Shown here: one piece after another, positions 36,247 through 44,838 of the stretch
Position numbering within the stretch: the first letter of the stretch is position 1
Layout of the letters: each line of letters starts with the position of its first letter
From: Peredibacter starrii
Lineage (GTDB): Bacteria; Bdellovibrionota; Bacteriovoracia; Bacteriovoracales; Bacteriovoracaceae
DNA: 64,000 nucleotides
Assembly (NCBI RefSeq): GCF_034259205.1
Contig: NZ_CP139487.1
Coordinates: forward strand, 2,356,001 to 2,420,000
Reading direction: 5' to 3'
Notes under the pieces: model-generated
What the model was told of the DNA's origin: nothing
What the model saw: only the letters and a program-made list of their open reading frames with translations
The model's database searches: none
Translations under genes and position numbers: made by a program

Positions 36247-37926
36247 TTACTTTTTATCTGCGAGAACTTCAGCACGAAGATCTTTACGAAGGATCTTACC
36301 AACATTTGATTTCGGAAGCTCTTTACGGAACTCAATTTGCTTAGGAACTTTATAACTCGTAAGATTCTCACGACAGAACTTCATCAGCTCTTCTGTTGTC
36401 AGTGAATCGTCTTTTTTCACGACGAAAAGTTTCACCACTTCGCCTGACTTCTCATCAGGAATACCAATGGCCGCCACTTCAAGAACCTTCTCGTGCTGAA
36501 CAACCACATCTTCAAGCTCATTCGGATAAACGTTAAAGCCTGAAACAAGAATCATGTCTTTTTTACGGTCAACGATCTTAACAAAGCCTTGCTCAGTCAT
36601 GAAACCAAGGTCACCAGTCTTGAAGAAACCATCTTGAGTCATCACTTTCGCTGTTTCTTCAGGACGATTATAATAACCGGCCATCACTTGTGGGCCGCGA
36701 ATACAAAGTTCGCCGATTTCCCCAAGAGGAACCGTCTTACCATTATCATCTTTGATTTCAACATCAGTAGAAGAGATGGGTAGACCAATAAAGCCGTTAT
36801 AATCTTTCAATGTCATTGGGTTAATACAAGCGGCCGGCGACGTTTCAGTCAGACCATAAGCTTCAATCAGAGGCTTACCTGTCACTTGCTTCCAACGTTC
36901 AGCAACTGCTTTTTGAACGGCCATACCACCACCTAGAGTTAAACGTAGGTGAGAGAAATCAAGCTTTCTGAAGCCTTCATTGTTTAAGAGACCATTGAAA
37001 AGTGTGTTCACACCAGTAAAGGCCGTGAACTTCCACTTAGAAAGCTCTTTCACGAAACCAGGAATGTCTCTTGGGTTAGTGATCAGAACGTTAAGGGCAC
37101 CGATCGAACTGAAGATGAAGCAGTTCGCAGTCAAAGAGAAAATATGATACAGCGGAAGCGGAGTAATGATGATCTCCTGCCCTTCTGTGATATTGTTCTT
37201 GATCCAGGCGCGGGCCTGAACCATGTTGGCCACGATATTTTTGTGAGTAAGGATCGCACCTTTTGCTACACCAGTTGTACCACCAGTGTATTGAAGGAAC
37301 GCGATATCTTCGAGCTTCACTGCCGGCTTTCTAAATGATCCAGCATCACCTTTTTCAACAGCGGCCTTGAAGTCAATTGCACCTGGAATATCAAACTCCG
37401 GCACCATCTTCTTCACATTCTTAATCACGAAATTCACGATGTAGTTTTTCGGGAATTTTAGATAGTCACCGATCTGGGTGATAAGAACGTTCTTCACTGG
37501 GGTGTTTTTAATCACTTTTTGAAGAACGTGGGCCGAGTTGGCGAAAATAACAATCGTCTTAACGTCAGCGTCTTTTAGTTGGTGCTCAAGTTCACGTGGA
37601 GTATAAAGCGGGTTTACATTGACCGCAATCATACCAGCGCGAAGAATACCAAAAAGCGCCACCGGGTATTGAAGAATGTTTGGCATCATGATCGCTACAC
37701 GATCACCCTTCTGAAGATGAAGATCATTTTGAAGGTAGCTTGCGAATTTACGGCTCAGTAAATCGATTTCACCGTAAGTAAGAGTTGTTCCCATATTGTG
37801 AAAAGATGGGTTGTTCTTGTACTTTGTGAAACTGATTTCTAGAACTTCGTTAATTGAAGAGTACTCAGCGGGATTAATCTCGTGAGGGACTCCTGAATCG
37901 TAAGCTTTGTGCCAGATTTTCGTCAT
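36247..37926 (-). CDS. fadD: Long-chain acyl-CoA synthetase
   Basis: Activates fatty acids to acyl-CoA with ATP. 559 residues; AMP-binding motif YTGGTTGVAKGA and the fatty-acyl signature DGFFKTGDLGF...VDRKKDMI typical of FadD. Follows raiA by 13 bases, with CGGAG before its ATG, so it is part of the same transcript. Fatty-acid specificity is inferred from the family. Confidence 0.92.
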   Translation of the reverse strand: MTKIWHKAYDSGVPHEINPAEYSSINEVLEISFTKYKNNPSFHNMGTTLTYGEIDLLSRKFASYLQNDLHLQKGDRVAIMMPNILQYPVALFGILRAGMIAVNVNPLYTPRELEHQLKDADVKTIVIFANSAHVLQKVIKNTPVKNVLITQIGDYLKFPKNYIVNFVIKNVKKMVPEFDIPGAIDFKAAVEKGDAGSFRKPAVKLEDIAFLQYTGGTTGVAKGAILTHKNIVANMVQARAWIKNNITEGQEIIITPLPLYHIFSLTANCFIFSSIGALNVLITNPRDIPGFVKELSKWKFTAFTGVNTLFNGLLNNEGFRKLDFSHLRLTLGGGMAVQKAVAERWKQVTGKPLIEAYGLTETSPAACINPMTLKDYNGFIGLPISSTDVEIKDDNGKTVPLGEIGELCIRGPQVMAGYYNRPEETAKVMTQDGFFKTGDLGFMTEQGFVKIVDRKKDMILVSGFNVYPNELEDVVVQHEKVLEVAAIGIPDEKSGEVVKLFVVKKDDSLTTEELMKFCRENLTSYKVPKQIEFRKELPKSNVGKILRKDLRAEVLADKK

Positions 37927-37939
37927 TTTTGTCTCCGGT

Positions 37940-38200
37940 TTACTTCATTTGATTCTGTATTTTTTGAACGATCATATCGAATGTTTTATAAAGATCATCT
38001 GAGTGTGCTTTGGCAAAGTACTCTTGGTGACCAGCGTGAACAGAAACCTCTGAACAGTGATCAACACCGTCTTTCCAGCAAGTCCAACGAATATCGGCCG
38101 AAGGACCGAACCACTTCACGAACTTCTCAGACTTATCGCGAATAACTTGATCAAGGGCCGGTGTGTGTTCCATGTGGCGAAAAGTGATATTAACGTTCAT
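37940..38200 (-). CDS. Ribosome hibernation factor (RaiA/HPF short form)
   Basis: 86 residues from ATG 38200, fixed by AGGAG upstream. The order of strands and helices matches the HPF/RaiA fold: VNITFRHMEHTPALDQVIRD, KFVKWFG and a C-terminal helix DLYKTFDMIVQKIQNQ. Binds the 30S A/P-site region and stops translation in stationary phase. The promoter -10 is embedded in a palindrome. Confidence 0.8.
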   Translation of the reverse strand: MNVNITFRHMEHTPALDQVIRDKSEKFVKWFGPSADIRWTCWKDGVDHCSEVSVHAGHQEYFAKAHSDDLYKTFDMIVQKIQNQMK

Positions 38201-38219
38201 TGTTTGCTCCTGGTTGAGT

Positions 38220-38234
38220 CTTCTATTATAGAAG
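38220..38234 (-). promoter_or_regulatory. Consensus -10 within a palindrome before raiA
   Basis: On the minus strand CTTCTA-TAA-TAGAAG contains a perfect TATAAT. A protein bound to this palindrome would cover the -10. A -35 match is poor (CTAAGT), which suggests an activated or alternative promoter. Confidence 0.4.
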
Positions 38235-38296
38235 CTCAAATCCCATGACTTAGAGTATTAACAGTATAAAATTAAAAATATTTTACCAATTCCAGA

Positions 38297-39037
38297 CTAA
38301 GATACTTTGTTTTGTAGAACCATTCGAACTGCTGCTGGCAGGATTTCCGCTGGGATGTCCATGAAGCTTCGATGAGGAACAAAACCGTACTGTCCATAAT
38401 AGTAAAAATACACAATGTTGAAATGGGCCTCATTGAGTTCTCTTTCTAAATCCAGAGAATCAAGAATGCGTCTCACCGGTGTCCACTTCCCAAACATTTG
38501 CCATAAAACATTTCGCTCATCGAACATAAACCCGTCCGGGATGAAAAGTTTCTTCCGATGAACCATGGTCTCGGCAACAAAGATCCCATTGGGTGCCAGG
38601 TGATCAGTAATGAGGCGATAGTAACTGGCCCGGTCCGGGTCTTCAGTTAAACAATGAAGGAGATGTGAGTCTACAATCAGATCATACTTCTGATTGAGTT
38701 CAAGATCAGGATGAGTGACGTCCCCCACAACTGTTTTTACCTCGAAGCCTTCAAGCGCGAAGATATTTTTGGCCTGATCTAAGGCAGTAGGGGAGAAATC
38801 TACGAGAGTGACATCAGCGCCGAGACGAGCAAGGAGTAATCCAACTCCTCCCCTACCCGCTCCTGTTTCAAGAACCTTCAAACCATTCCAGTCAAGATTA
38901 GGTAAGAAGCGGTCTTTTGATTCAGTCACCAAATTGAAAAGGCCCTTCGAATAAGTCGTTACTTCATGCAGAAGATCTGATGCTCCTCGACCGCGCTCCA
39001 TATTGTATGAATCTTCGTAGTATTCCTGTAAACTCAT
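38297..39037 (-). CDS. SAM-dependent methyltransferase
   Basis: 246 residues, class I fold: ETGAGRGGVGLLLARLG, then acidic strand VTLVDFSPTALDQA and VGDVTHPDL. Resembles UbiE/small-molecule methyltransferases; substrate unknown. No ribosome binding site; the minus promoter shared with the divergent hydrolase ends six bases before the ATG. Confidence 0.82.
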   Translation of the reverse strand: MSLQEYYEDSYNMERGRGASDLLHEVTTYSKGLFNLVTESKDRFLPNLDWNGLKVLETGAGRGGVGLLLARLGADVTLVDFSPTALDQAKNIFALEGFEVKTVVGDVTHPDLELNQKYDLIVDSHLLHCLTEDPDRASYYRLITDHLAPNGIFVAETMVHRKKLFIPDGFMFDERNVLWQMFGKWTPVRRILDSLDLERELNEAHFNIVYFYYYGQYGFVPHRSFMDIPAEILPAAVRMVLQNKVS

Positions 39038-39043
39038 AGAAAA

Positions 39044-39072
39044 AGTGTAGAATGCTACCCATGACTAAGCAA
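39044..39072. promoter_or_regulatory. Overlapping divergent promoters
   Basis: For the minus gene, TTGCTT (39072-39067) and TACACT (39049-39044) are 17 bases apart, ending six bases before its ATG at 39037. For the plus gene, TAGAAT (39048-39053) ends seven bases before ATG 39061. The two -10 boxes overlap, and both mRNAs would be leaderless. Confidence 0.5.
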
Positions 39073-39810
39073 AAACATTTTTATCTAATTCGTGGCCTTA
39101 TCCGTGAAAAAGGACATTGGGGTCACTTCATCCATCATCTGGAAGAGGCCTTTCCTGGATCTCGTATCACGACGATTGATATTCCAGGTGCAGGTGACTA
39201 CTTCAAGTCCCAATCCCCACTTTCCGTCAGTGAAATGGTTGAAGAAATGCGTCGGGATTATTTAAAAAGTTTTGATTCAAACTTCGAACCAAACCTCATC
39301 GCTATCTCCCTTGGTGGCATGATCACTGTTGAGTGGTTGAAGAAATACCCAACTGACTTTGCCAAAGCGACACTGATTAACACAAGCTTCGGGGGAATTT
39401 CGCCGGTCTATAAGCGTCTTATGCCTCGGGCCTTTTTGCATTTAATGAAAGTTCCGGTTCTAAAAGGCAGGATCAAAGAGTCTCGCATTTTGGAATTAGT
39501 GACTAATCACAAAGATATTTTCAATGAGACCCTGGACTCCTGGGAAGTGATCCAAAGAGATCGACCTGTGAGTACTGCAAATACCTTCAGGCAACTCCTG
39601 GCCGGAGCTCGCTTCAGCGTGGGTACCTTCACTCCACCTATTCCTTTACTGATTATTGCTTCTACCAATGACCGCATGGTGAGTGTTGAATGCTCACGGG
39701 CCATTGCCGAGAAATGGAAACTTCCTATAAAAGAACACCCAACGGGAGGTCATGACCTCACCGTGGATGATCCGAAATGGGTCGCTTTAAGTGTTAAGGA
39801 TTTTTCTTAA
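39061..39810 (+). CDS. Alpha/beta hydrolase
   Basis: 249 residues from ATG 39061. The ATG at 39052 lies within the -10 region. Nucleophile elbow AISLGGM (Ser in S-L-G), then a catalytic Asp (SVECSRAIAEKW region) and His (GGHDLTV). An esterase-like enzyme of unknown substrate. Its 3' end overlaps the opposing gene by 17 bases. Confidence 0.78.
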   Translation: MTKQKHFYLIRGLIREKGHWGHFIHHLEEAFPGSRITTIDIPGAGDYFKSQSPLSVSEMVEEMRRDYLKSFDSNFEPNLIAISLGGMITVEWLKKYPTDFAKATLINTSFGGISPVYKRLMPRAFLHLMKVPVLKGRIKESRILELVTNHKDIFNETLDSWEVIQRDRPVSTANTFRQLLAGARFSVGTFTPPIPLLIIASTNDRMVSVECSRAIAEKWKLPIKEHPTGGHDLTVDDPKWVALSVKDFS

Positions 39811-40117
39811 CGGCCATTTTAAGGGCCTCTAACGTCGCACCAGATTTTCTCACCGGTTTAAAGAAAAGCTTACTGCCTTCTTTAACCACGAAGAACTCCA
39901 GTGGTTCTTTCTTATCAGACTTCACCACCATTCGAACTGGCTGGTTAGAGTCCATGCTGCTCAGAAGTTTTTCTTGGTAGCGCTTAAGTGTTTCAACGTT
40001 CTGAGATTCAAATCCCATATAGTCTGCAGCTGGAACACTAATTGAATAATCATTTGTTCCGCTGGCCGCATTACTCATTGATTTGAGGATTGGAGTTTCC
40101 GCATCACTTGCGATCAC
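39794..40117 (-). CDS. C-terminal fragment of a frameshifted secreted protein
   Basis: This frame is the natural continuation of the large gene upstream on the same strand. It stays open from the frameshift site at about 40402 down to 39794, coding a Gly/Ser-rich linker (SSYGGTAGGTGGGSTGG region) and then a domain of about 110 residues with the segment VRMVVKSDKKEPLEFFVV. The GTG at 40117 is only the first codon a gene finder can use, not a real start. Confidence 0.6.
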   Translation of the reverse strand: MIASDAETPILKSMSNAASGTNDYSISVPAADYMGFESQNVETLKRYQEKLLSSMDSNQPVRMVVKSDKKEPLEFFVVKEGSKLFFKPVRKSGATLEALKMAVKKNP

Positions 40118-40170
40118 AATTGAACCATCGACTGATTTTTGAATTTTACCAGTCTTGGCTTCCTGGGCCT

Positions 40171-42936
40171 CTAAAAGAGCAGTGTTGAAGTTCCCCGCCG
40201 CGCGACTTGCACCACGTGTAGTTGACGAAACTCGGGCAGAGCTGCTTCCACCAGAACCACCTGTTGAACCACCACCTGTACCACCGGCAGTACCTCCATA
40301 AGAAGAGTCGCCATAGCTTGAAGGTGAGCGATTACTTTGATTATCGAAATTTTCAAAATCAGGGCCTGCCTGGAAATTATTTGAGGCAGGCTTCTTAGGG
40401 CTTTTTCTGCTTTAGCAGCAAGTGCCTTTTCTTCAACCTTAGAAAGTTCATCTGTCTTCTTACTTAACTGTTCAATCAGTTTCTGATATTTAGACTCATT
40501 CTCAGTCTTCTGGGCCAGAAGCTCTTCCATCATCTTCATGCGAGCTTCAAGACTCTCTTTTTGGGCCGCAGAAGTTGCTGAAGCAATTTCCTTCTTTGAC
40601 CTCAGAATCTCGTCCTGTGCCTCAGCACGGATTTTTTCTTTTTCATCATCAGAAAGTTTTTTATCATCAGTGGCAGCACTCGCTGTCGTTGGAGAGATCG
40701 TTGAAGAACTTAAATATTGAGTAGAACCATCATCAACAACAGGGACACCGGCAACTCCGCCCATTGAGGTAGCAAGGTTGTCCATTCCCTTAGCGAAACT
40801 AGAAAAAGCAGAGCCTTCACTTGAAGTTGGTACGGCCACAAAATTCTCAGTCGCTTCTTTATCTTTTCCTTCTCTAGTGCCACTTCCGAATAGTTCGTTA
40901 ATTTTATCGAAGATAGTACCACCAGAACCATTTTCCATTCTATTGGCCACTTCTTTGGCGGCAGACTGGTCCATGGCCTTTTCTGCACTATAAGCATTAC
41001 TTACCGAGGCCAGTGTACGAGACGCCTTAGCATCTTCGGCCTTATTAGCACTTCGTTCAATTTCAGTATATTTCGCCTGGAAAGTTTTACGAAGTTTGAT
41101 AATGTCTTCGTTGCTCGGGTTTCTAATACAAACCGAGTCTCTTGGATTCGAACGACAGTGATCATTTTTAAAGTCAAAAAAGTTTTGAGATTTTTTTGAC
41201 GATGAATCTTGAGTCAACCATCTTTCATTACACATTTTATCATTGAATTTTTTAAACTCAGGGTTTGTAGCAATGTTTGGGTCAAAGTTATCCAGGTTTT
41301 CAAATGTCACGTCACCAGAAAGGCCTTCCGCTCCGAAATCAGCGTCATCCATTTGTCTTTCAGCATCTGACAGAAGACGACAGTAAGAAGCATATGACTC
41401 TACACATTTTTCAACATTGGCCCCACCGTTATTACATTCAGCAGGTGAAATGAGCTTTGTACCTTCCGCAAACTTCGCCTCCAACTCTTTTTGAGTTGTA
41501 GGAAGTTTCGCCGGCATAAGGTTCACGGGATTTTTAAGATGATCAATCTCACGATAGATTGATTTTTCGGCCTCTAGGTTCGTAAGAAATGCAACGTCCG
41601 GATCTTTGAAAAACTCAGTCGCTTTCTTTCTGAATTCATCAATACTTTTTGGATTTTCAGGATTCAGACTTGCGATGATATTGAAAAGCTTGCCTTTTTT
41701 CGCGTCAAGGTTGGTCCAGCCTTTATTCTCAATGATCTTTGCCTGTTCTTGCTGGCTGATTTTTGCCGTTTCAAAATAGGCCGCATTGGAACCGAGATTG
41801 GCCATCAGGAAGTTTTTAATCATCGGATTTCGATTCAAAAACTCCATCTTGGCACGAACAGCGTTAATCTGTTGTTTGTTGCGCTCACGACTCTCACGAG
41901 TGTCCGCAAGAATTTTTAACTCCCCTTCGAGGACCGTATAGTTCCAGTCAGATTGCATGAAGCCACGAGATTTCACGGCATCATAAAATTCTTTCTTATC
42001 AGGAATCTGTTTATAAACCAGATACTCACGTGGAGAGATACACTGGCCTGGGGCCATTGGAGCGTCCGTTAGAAGAGTCATATCTGCCGGAGGAATCGTG
42101 AAATCTCTCATAACATCTGAAAGACCTTCAGTTAATTGTGCCTTATCTGAACGTGCGTCAGAATTGATAAATCCTGTGAAGGCATTAAAACCTTTGCTCT
42201 TATTGAAATCAGAAGTAAGAGACTGGATGTTATTTCTTTGAAGGCTTCTTATTTGTTCAATTCTTTCGGTCATCCCTTTAGAATCTGCTTTTTGGGGAGC
42301 TCTTTCAGAACTAAACAATCTTCTCATTTGAGTCTGAGAATAAGCTTCGGTAAATTTCTTATCCGATTCTGATAGAATCGATGCCTGGAACATCATACCG
42401 TTTTGTAGATCTTGTAATCTTTTTTGAGAGAGGGCCACGTTATCGCGGAAGTTTTTAACCGCTTCTGCAGAGGCCGAAGGAATCGCACGGATGCTTCCCC
42501 CGATCATGCGGCTTTTCACGTGAACGTTGGTAGATTCCCCTAAACAAGCGCAAACCGCTTTATCTGATTCAAGAATTTGTCTTTCAGTTAATTCAGGATC
42601 CTCGTCTTTTGATTTTTTCTTGTCCCAACAAGTAATTGCTAAATGAGTAAGTTCCGCTAATGGCAAATAATCCGGACCACAATTGAGGTCCTGCTTTTGC
42701 TGCTTTATAATTTCACTATAGGCCTGACGGCTGCTTTCACGAATGGATTCTTTAACTTCAGAACGAACCTGCTCTTTATCTAGTGCTGTCGGAGTTATGG
42801 AAATCTCTTCTTTATTGGAAGTTGGATTCACTGGTGCCGCGTCTTCCATATTGGAAAGATCATCGGCCACTGCTGAAAAAGCAAGGAGACAGGAAATCGA
42901 GAGACTCGCAATTTTATGCATAAATACTCTTTTCAT
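40171..42936 (-). CDS. Large secreted coiled-coil protein, N-terminal part (frameshifted)
   Basis: A secreted, highly charged helical protein: signal peptide (MHKIASLSISCLLAFSAVA), several Cys early on, long coiled coils near residues 770-845. The last ~80 residues of this frame are low-complexity and unlike the rest (ALILKISIIKVIAH...). A -1 shift at the five-A run (40402-40406, T on the plus strand) joins it to the neighbouring C-terminal frame and yields a product of about 1,050 residues with a Gly/Ser-rich linker. Either a true frameshift mutation, a sequencing error in a homopolymer, or slippage. AAGGTG precedes the ATG. No family recognised. Confidence 0.7.
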   Translation of the reverse strand: MKRVFMHKIASLSISCLLAFSAVADDLSNMEDAAPVNPTSNKEEISITPTALDKEQVRSEVKESIRESSRQAYSEIIKQQKQDLNCGPDYLPLAELTHLAITCWDKKKSKDEDPELTERQILESDKAVCACLGESTNVHVKSRMIGGSIRAIPSASAEAVKNFRDNVALSQKRLQDLQNGMMFQASILSESDKKFTEAYSQTQMRRLFSSERAPQKADSKGMTERIEQIRSLQRNNIQSLTSDFNKSKGFNAFTGFINSDARSDKAQLTEGLSDVMRDFTIPPADMTLLTDAPMAPGQCISPREYLVYKQIPDKKEFYDAVKSRGFMQSDWNYTVLEGELKILADTRESRERNKQQINAVRAKMEFLNRNPMIKNFLMANLGSNAAYFETAKISQQEQAKIIENKGWTNLDAKKGKLFNIIASLNPENPKSIDEFRKKATEFFKDPDVAFLTNLEAEKSIYREIDHLKNPVNLMPAKLPTTQKELEAKFAEGTKLISPAECNNGGANVEKCVESYASYCRLLSDAERQMDDADFGAEGLSGDVTFENLDNFDPNIATNPEFKKFNDKMCNERWLTQDSSSKKSQNFFDFKNDHCRSNPRDSVCIRNPSNEDIIKLRKTFQAKYTEIERSANKAEDAKASRTLASVSNAYSAEKAMDQSAAKEVANRMENGSGGTIFDKINELFGSGTREGKDKEATENFVAVPTSSEGSAFSSFAKGMDNLATSMGGVAGVPVVDDGSTQYLSSSTISPTTASAATDDKKLSDDEKEKIRAEAQDEILRSKKEIASATSAAQKESLEARMKMMEELLAQKTENESKYQKLIEQLSKKTDELSKVEEKALAAKAEKALRSLPQIISRQALILKISIIKVIAHLQAMATLLMEVLPVVQVVVQQVVLVEAALPEFRQLHVVQVARRGTSTLLF

Positions 42937-43100
42937 AATTCACCTTTACCCACATGCTTTTCGTCAGTTTTTCCTTAATACTTAACCATTCTAACGGGAA
43001 CCCCTCGAAACTACAGTGCCCCACCAAAAAACGGTCTTTTAGAGCGAAAAACGTGCCACCGAATGATGGCATTTAAGATATCTTGAGCTAAACTTTGGCC

Positions 43101-43883
43101 ATGAGTAATGGAATTTTACCTCCCGGACATACACTAGTTGAGACTCAAGATGGGTCCTTCACACTCTTCTCTGAGGCCTTTCAAGAGGCCTGTCATTCGA
43201 CTACTGGAGCTCGAGCAGAAACGCTTCTTCACTATGTAGAAGGTTGTCAGATCGTGAGCAAACTAAGGCAGCATTCTCCCTTGAACATTCTTGAAGTTGG
43301 TTTCGGTTTGGGGATTGGGTTTCTCACGACTCTTGAAGTTGTTGGCACTGAAAGACCTTGGCATTTTATTTCCATGGAAATTGATCGAAACCTTCTTGAA
43401 TGGTTTCGCCAAAAATTCAGTGATCATTCATTTCTCAAAAATTTACAGTGGAAAAAGTTGGGCGACTTGGAAGTTCTTGAGGCCGAAGCGCTTGGCTGCA
43501 AACTCACCATTCTATGTGGAGATGGAAGAAAGACCCTTCCGATGTACGTGAGTTATGTGGCCGTAAAGTGGCATGCCATTTACCAGGACGCATTCTCTCC
43601 AAAGAGAAATCCCATTCTCTGGACCAAGGAATGGTTTAAATTTTTAAAAGAGCACGCCGATCATGACGTAATTCTCTCGACCTATTCGGCCAGTACTTCT
43701 ATCCGAAAAAGTCTCACTGCTTCAGGGTGGCAAGTTAAGAAAGGTGAGAAGTTTGGTCCAAAGCGCACCAGCACTCGCGCAACGCTTACGGGTGAAACAG
43801 ATCCTGAGATCATTCTTCAGATGGAACGCTCTCCAGCATTGGTACTCTCTGATAGCAACATAAATGATTTTCTGACAAAATAA
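43101..43883 (+). CDS. MnmC1-like methyltransferase (DUF752)
   Basis: 260 residues. The SAM motif ILEVGFGLGIGFL and the DUF752 block DAFSPKRNPILWT...LSTYSASTSIRKSL...FGPKR match the methyltransferase half of tRNA 5-methylaminomethyl-2-thiouridine synthesis (MnmC). No oxidoreductase half is attached, so it would need a separate partner. ATG 43101 is preferred over the TTG at 43095; TAAACT ends six bases before it and there is no ribosome binding site. Confidence 0.85.
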   Translation: MSNGILPPGHTLVETQDGSFTLFSEAFQEACHSTTGARAETLLHYVEGCQIVSKLRQHSPLNILEVGFGLGIGFLTTLEVVGTERPWHFISMEIDRNLLEWFRQKFSDHSFLKNLQWKKLGDLEVLEAEALGCKLTILCGDGRKTLPMYVSYVAVKWHAIYQDAFSPKRNPILWTKEWFKFLKEHADHDVILSTYSASTSIRKSLTASGWQVKKGEKFGPKRTSTRATLTGETDPEIILQMERSPALVLSDSNINDFLTK

Positions 43884-43887
43884 GCCT

Positions 43888-44838
43888 ATGAGAAAAACTA
43901 TCTGTGATTTATTGCCTCTTGAGTACCCTATTGTCCAGGCCGGAATGGTTTGGGTATCGAGTGGAAAACTTGCCGCCGCTTCTGCCAACGCAGGCATCCT
44001 GGGAGTGGTTGGTGCGGGTTCCATGAAACCAGACCTGCTTGAACATCATATTTTAAAAGCAAAATCTCTAACAAATCATCCGGAGAGATTGGCCGTTAAC
44101 GTTCCCCTTCTCTATGAGAAAACCAAAGAGCAATTAGAAGTTGCCTTGAAACATGGAATTAAAACCATCATCTCTTCTGCTGGTTCTCCGAAGACCTATA
44201 CATCTTGGTTAAAAGATCAGGGCTGTACGGTGATTCACGTGACATCGAGTCCGGAACTCGCTCTTAAATGTGAGCTGGCCGGATGTGACGCCGTTATTGC
44301 TGAAGGTTTTGAGGCCGGAGGACACAATGGACGTGAAGAGATCACAACTCTGGCACTAATTCCTCAGGTAGTTGATGCGGTAAAAATTCCCGTCATCGCT
44401 GCCGGTGGTATCGGAGATGGTCGCGCAATTGCGGCAGTCATGTGCTTAGGTGCGGCCGGTGCTCAACTTGGTACTCGTTTTGTTGCAACCGTTGAATCAA
44501 GCGCGCACGACAATTTTAAAAATGCCATAATCAGTTCGAACTCAGCGAGTACTATGCTCATGATGAAAAAGTCAGTCCCTGTTCGTTTATTTAAAAACAG
44601 ATTCTTTGAGGAAATTAAAAAACTCGAAGACGCTGGTGCCAGTAAAGAAGAACTAGAGGCACACCTTGGTCACGGCCGTGCTAAAAAAGGCATGCTGGAA
44701 GGTGATATGAATGACGGTGAAATTGAAGTGGGCCAGATTTCTGGTCTCATTAAAGATGTTCCGACTGTTGCCCAATTAGTGGAAAGACTAATCGAAGAAC
44801 AGCGCCGGGCCCTGCCATCAAACGGACGTTTTTTCTAA
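43888..44838 (+). CDS. FMN-dependent FabK/nitronate monooxygenase-like protein
   Basis: 316 residues of a TIM-barrel flavoprotein: PIVQAGMVWVSSGKLAAA, GLGxx-like AGSMK, GFEAGGHNG and IPVIAAGGIGDGRAI with GTRFVATVES. The family includes enoyl-ACP reductase II (FabK) and nitronate monooxygenase, and sequence alone does not decide which. Starts four bases after the methyltransferase stop. Its stop overlaps the stop of the opposing kinase gene. Confidence 0.85.
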   Translation: MRKTICDLLPLEYPIVQAGMVWVSSGKLAAASANAGILGVVGAGSMKPDLLEHHILKAKSLTNHPERLAVNVPLLYEKTKEQLEVALKHGIKTIISSAGSPKTYTSWLKDQGCTVIHVTSSPELALKCELAGCDAVIAEGFEAGGHNGREEITTLALIPQVVDAVKIPVIAAGGIGDGRAIAAVMCLGAAGAQLGTRFVATVESSAHDNFKNAIISSNSASTMLMMKKSVPVRLFKNRFFEEIKKLEDAGASKEELEAHLGHGRAKKGMLEGDMNDGEIEVGQISGLIKDVPTVAQLVERLIEEQRRALPSNGRFF

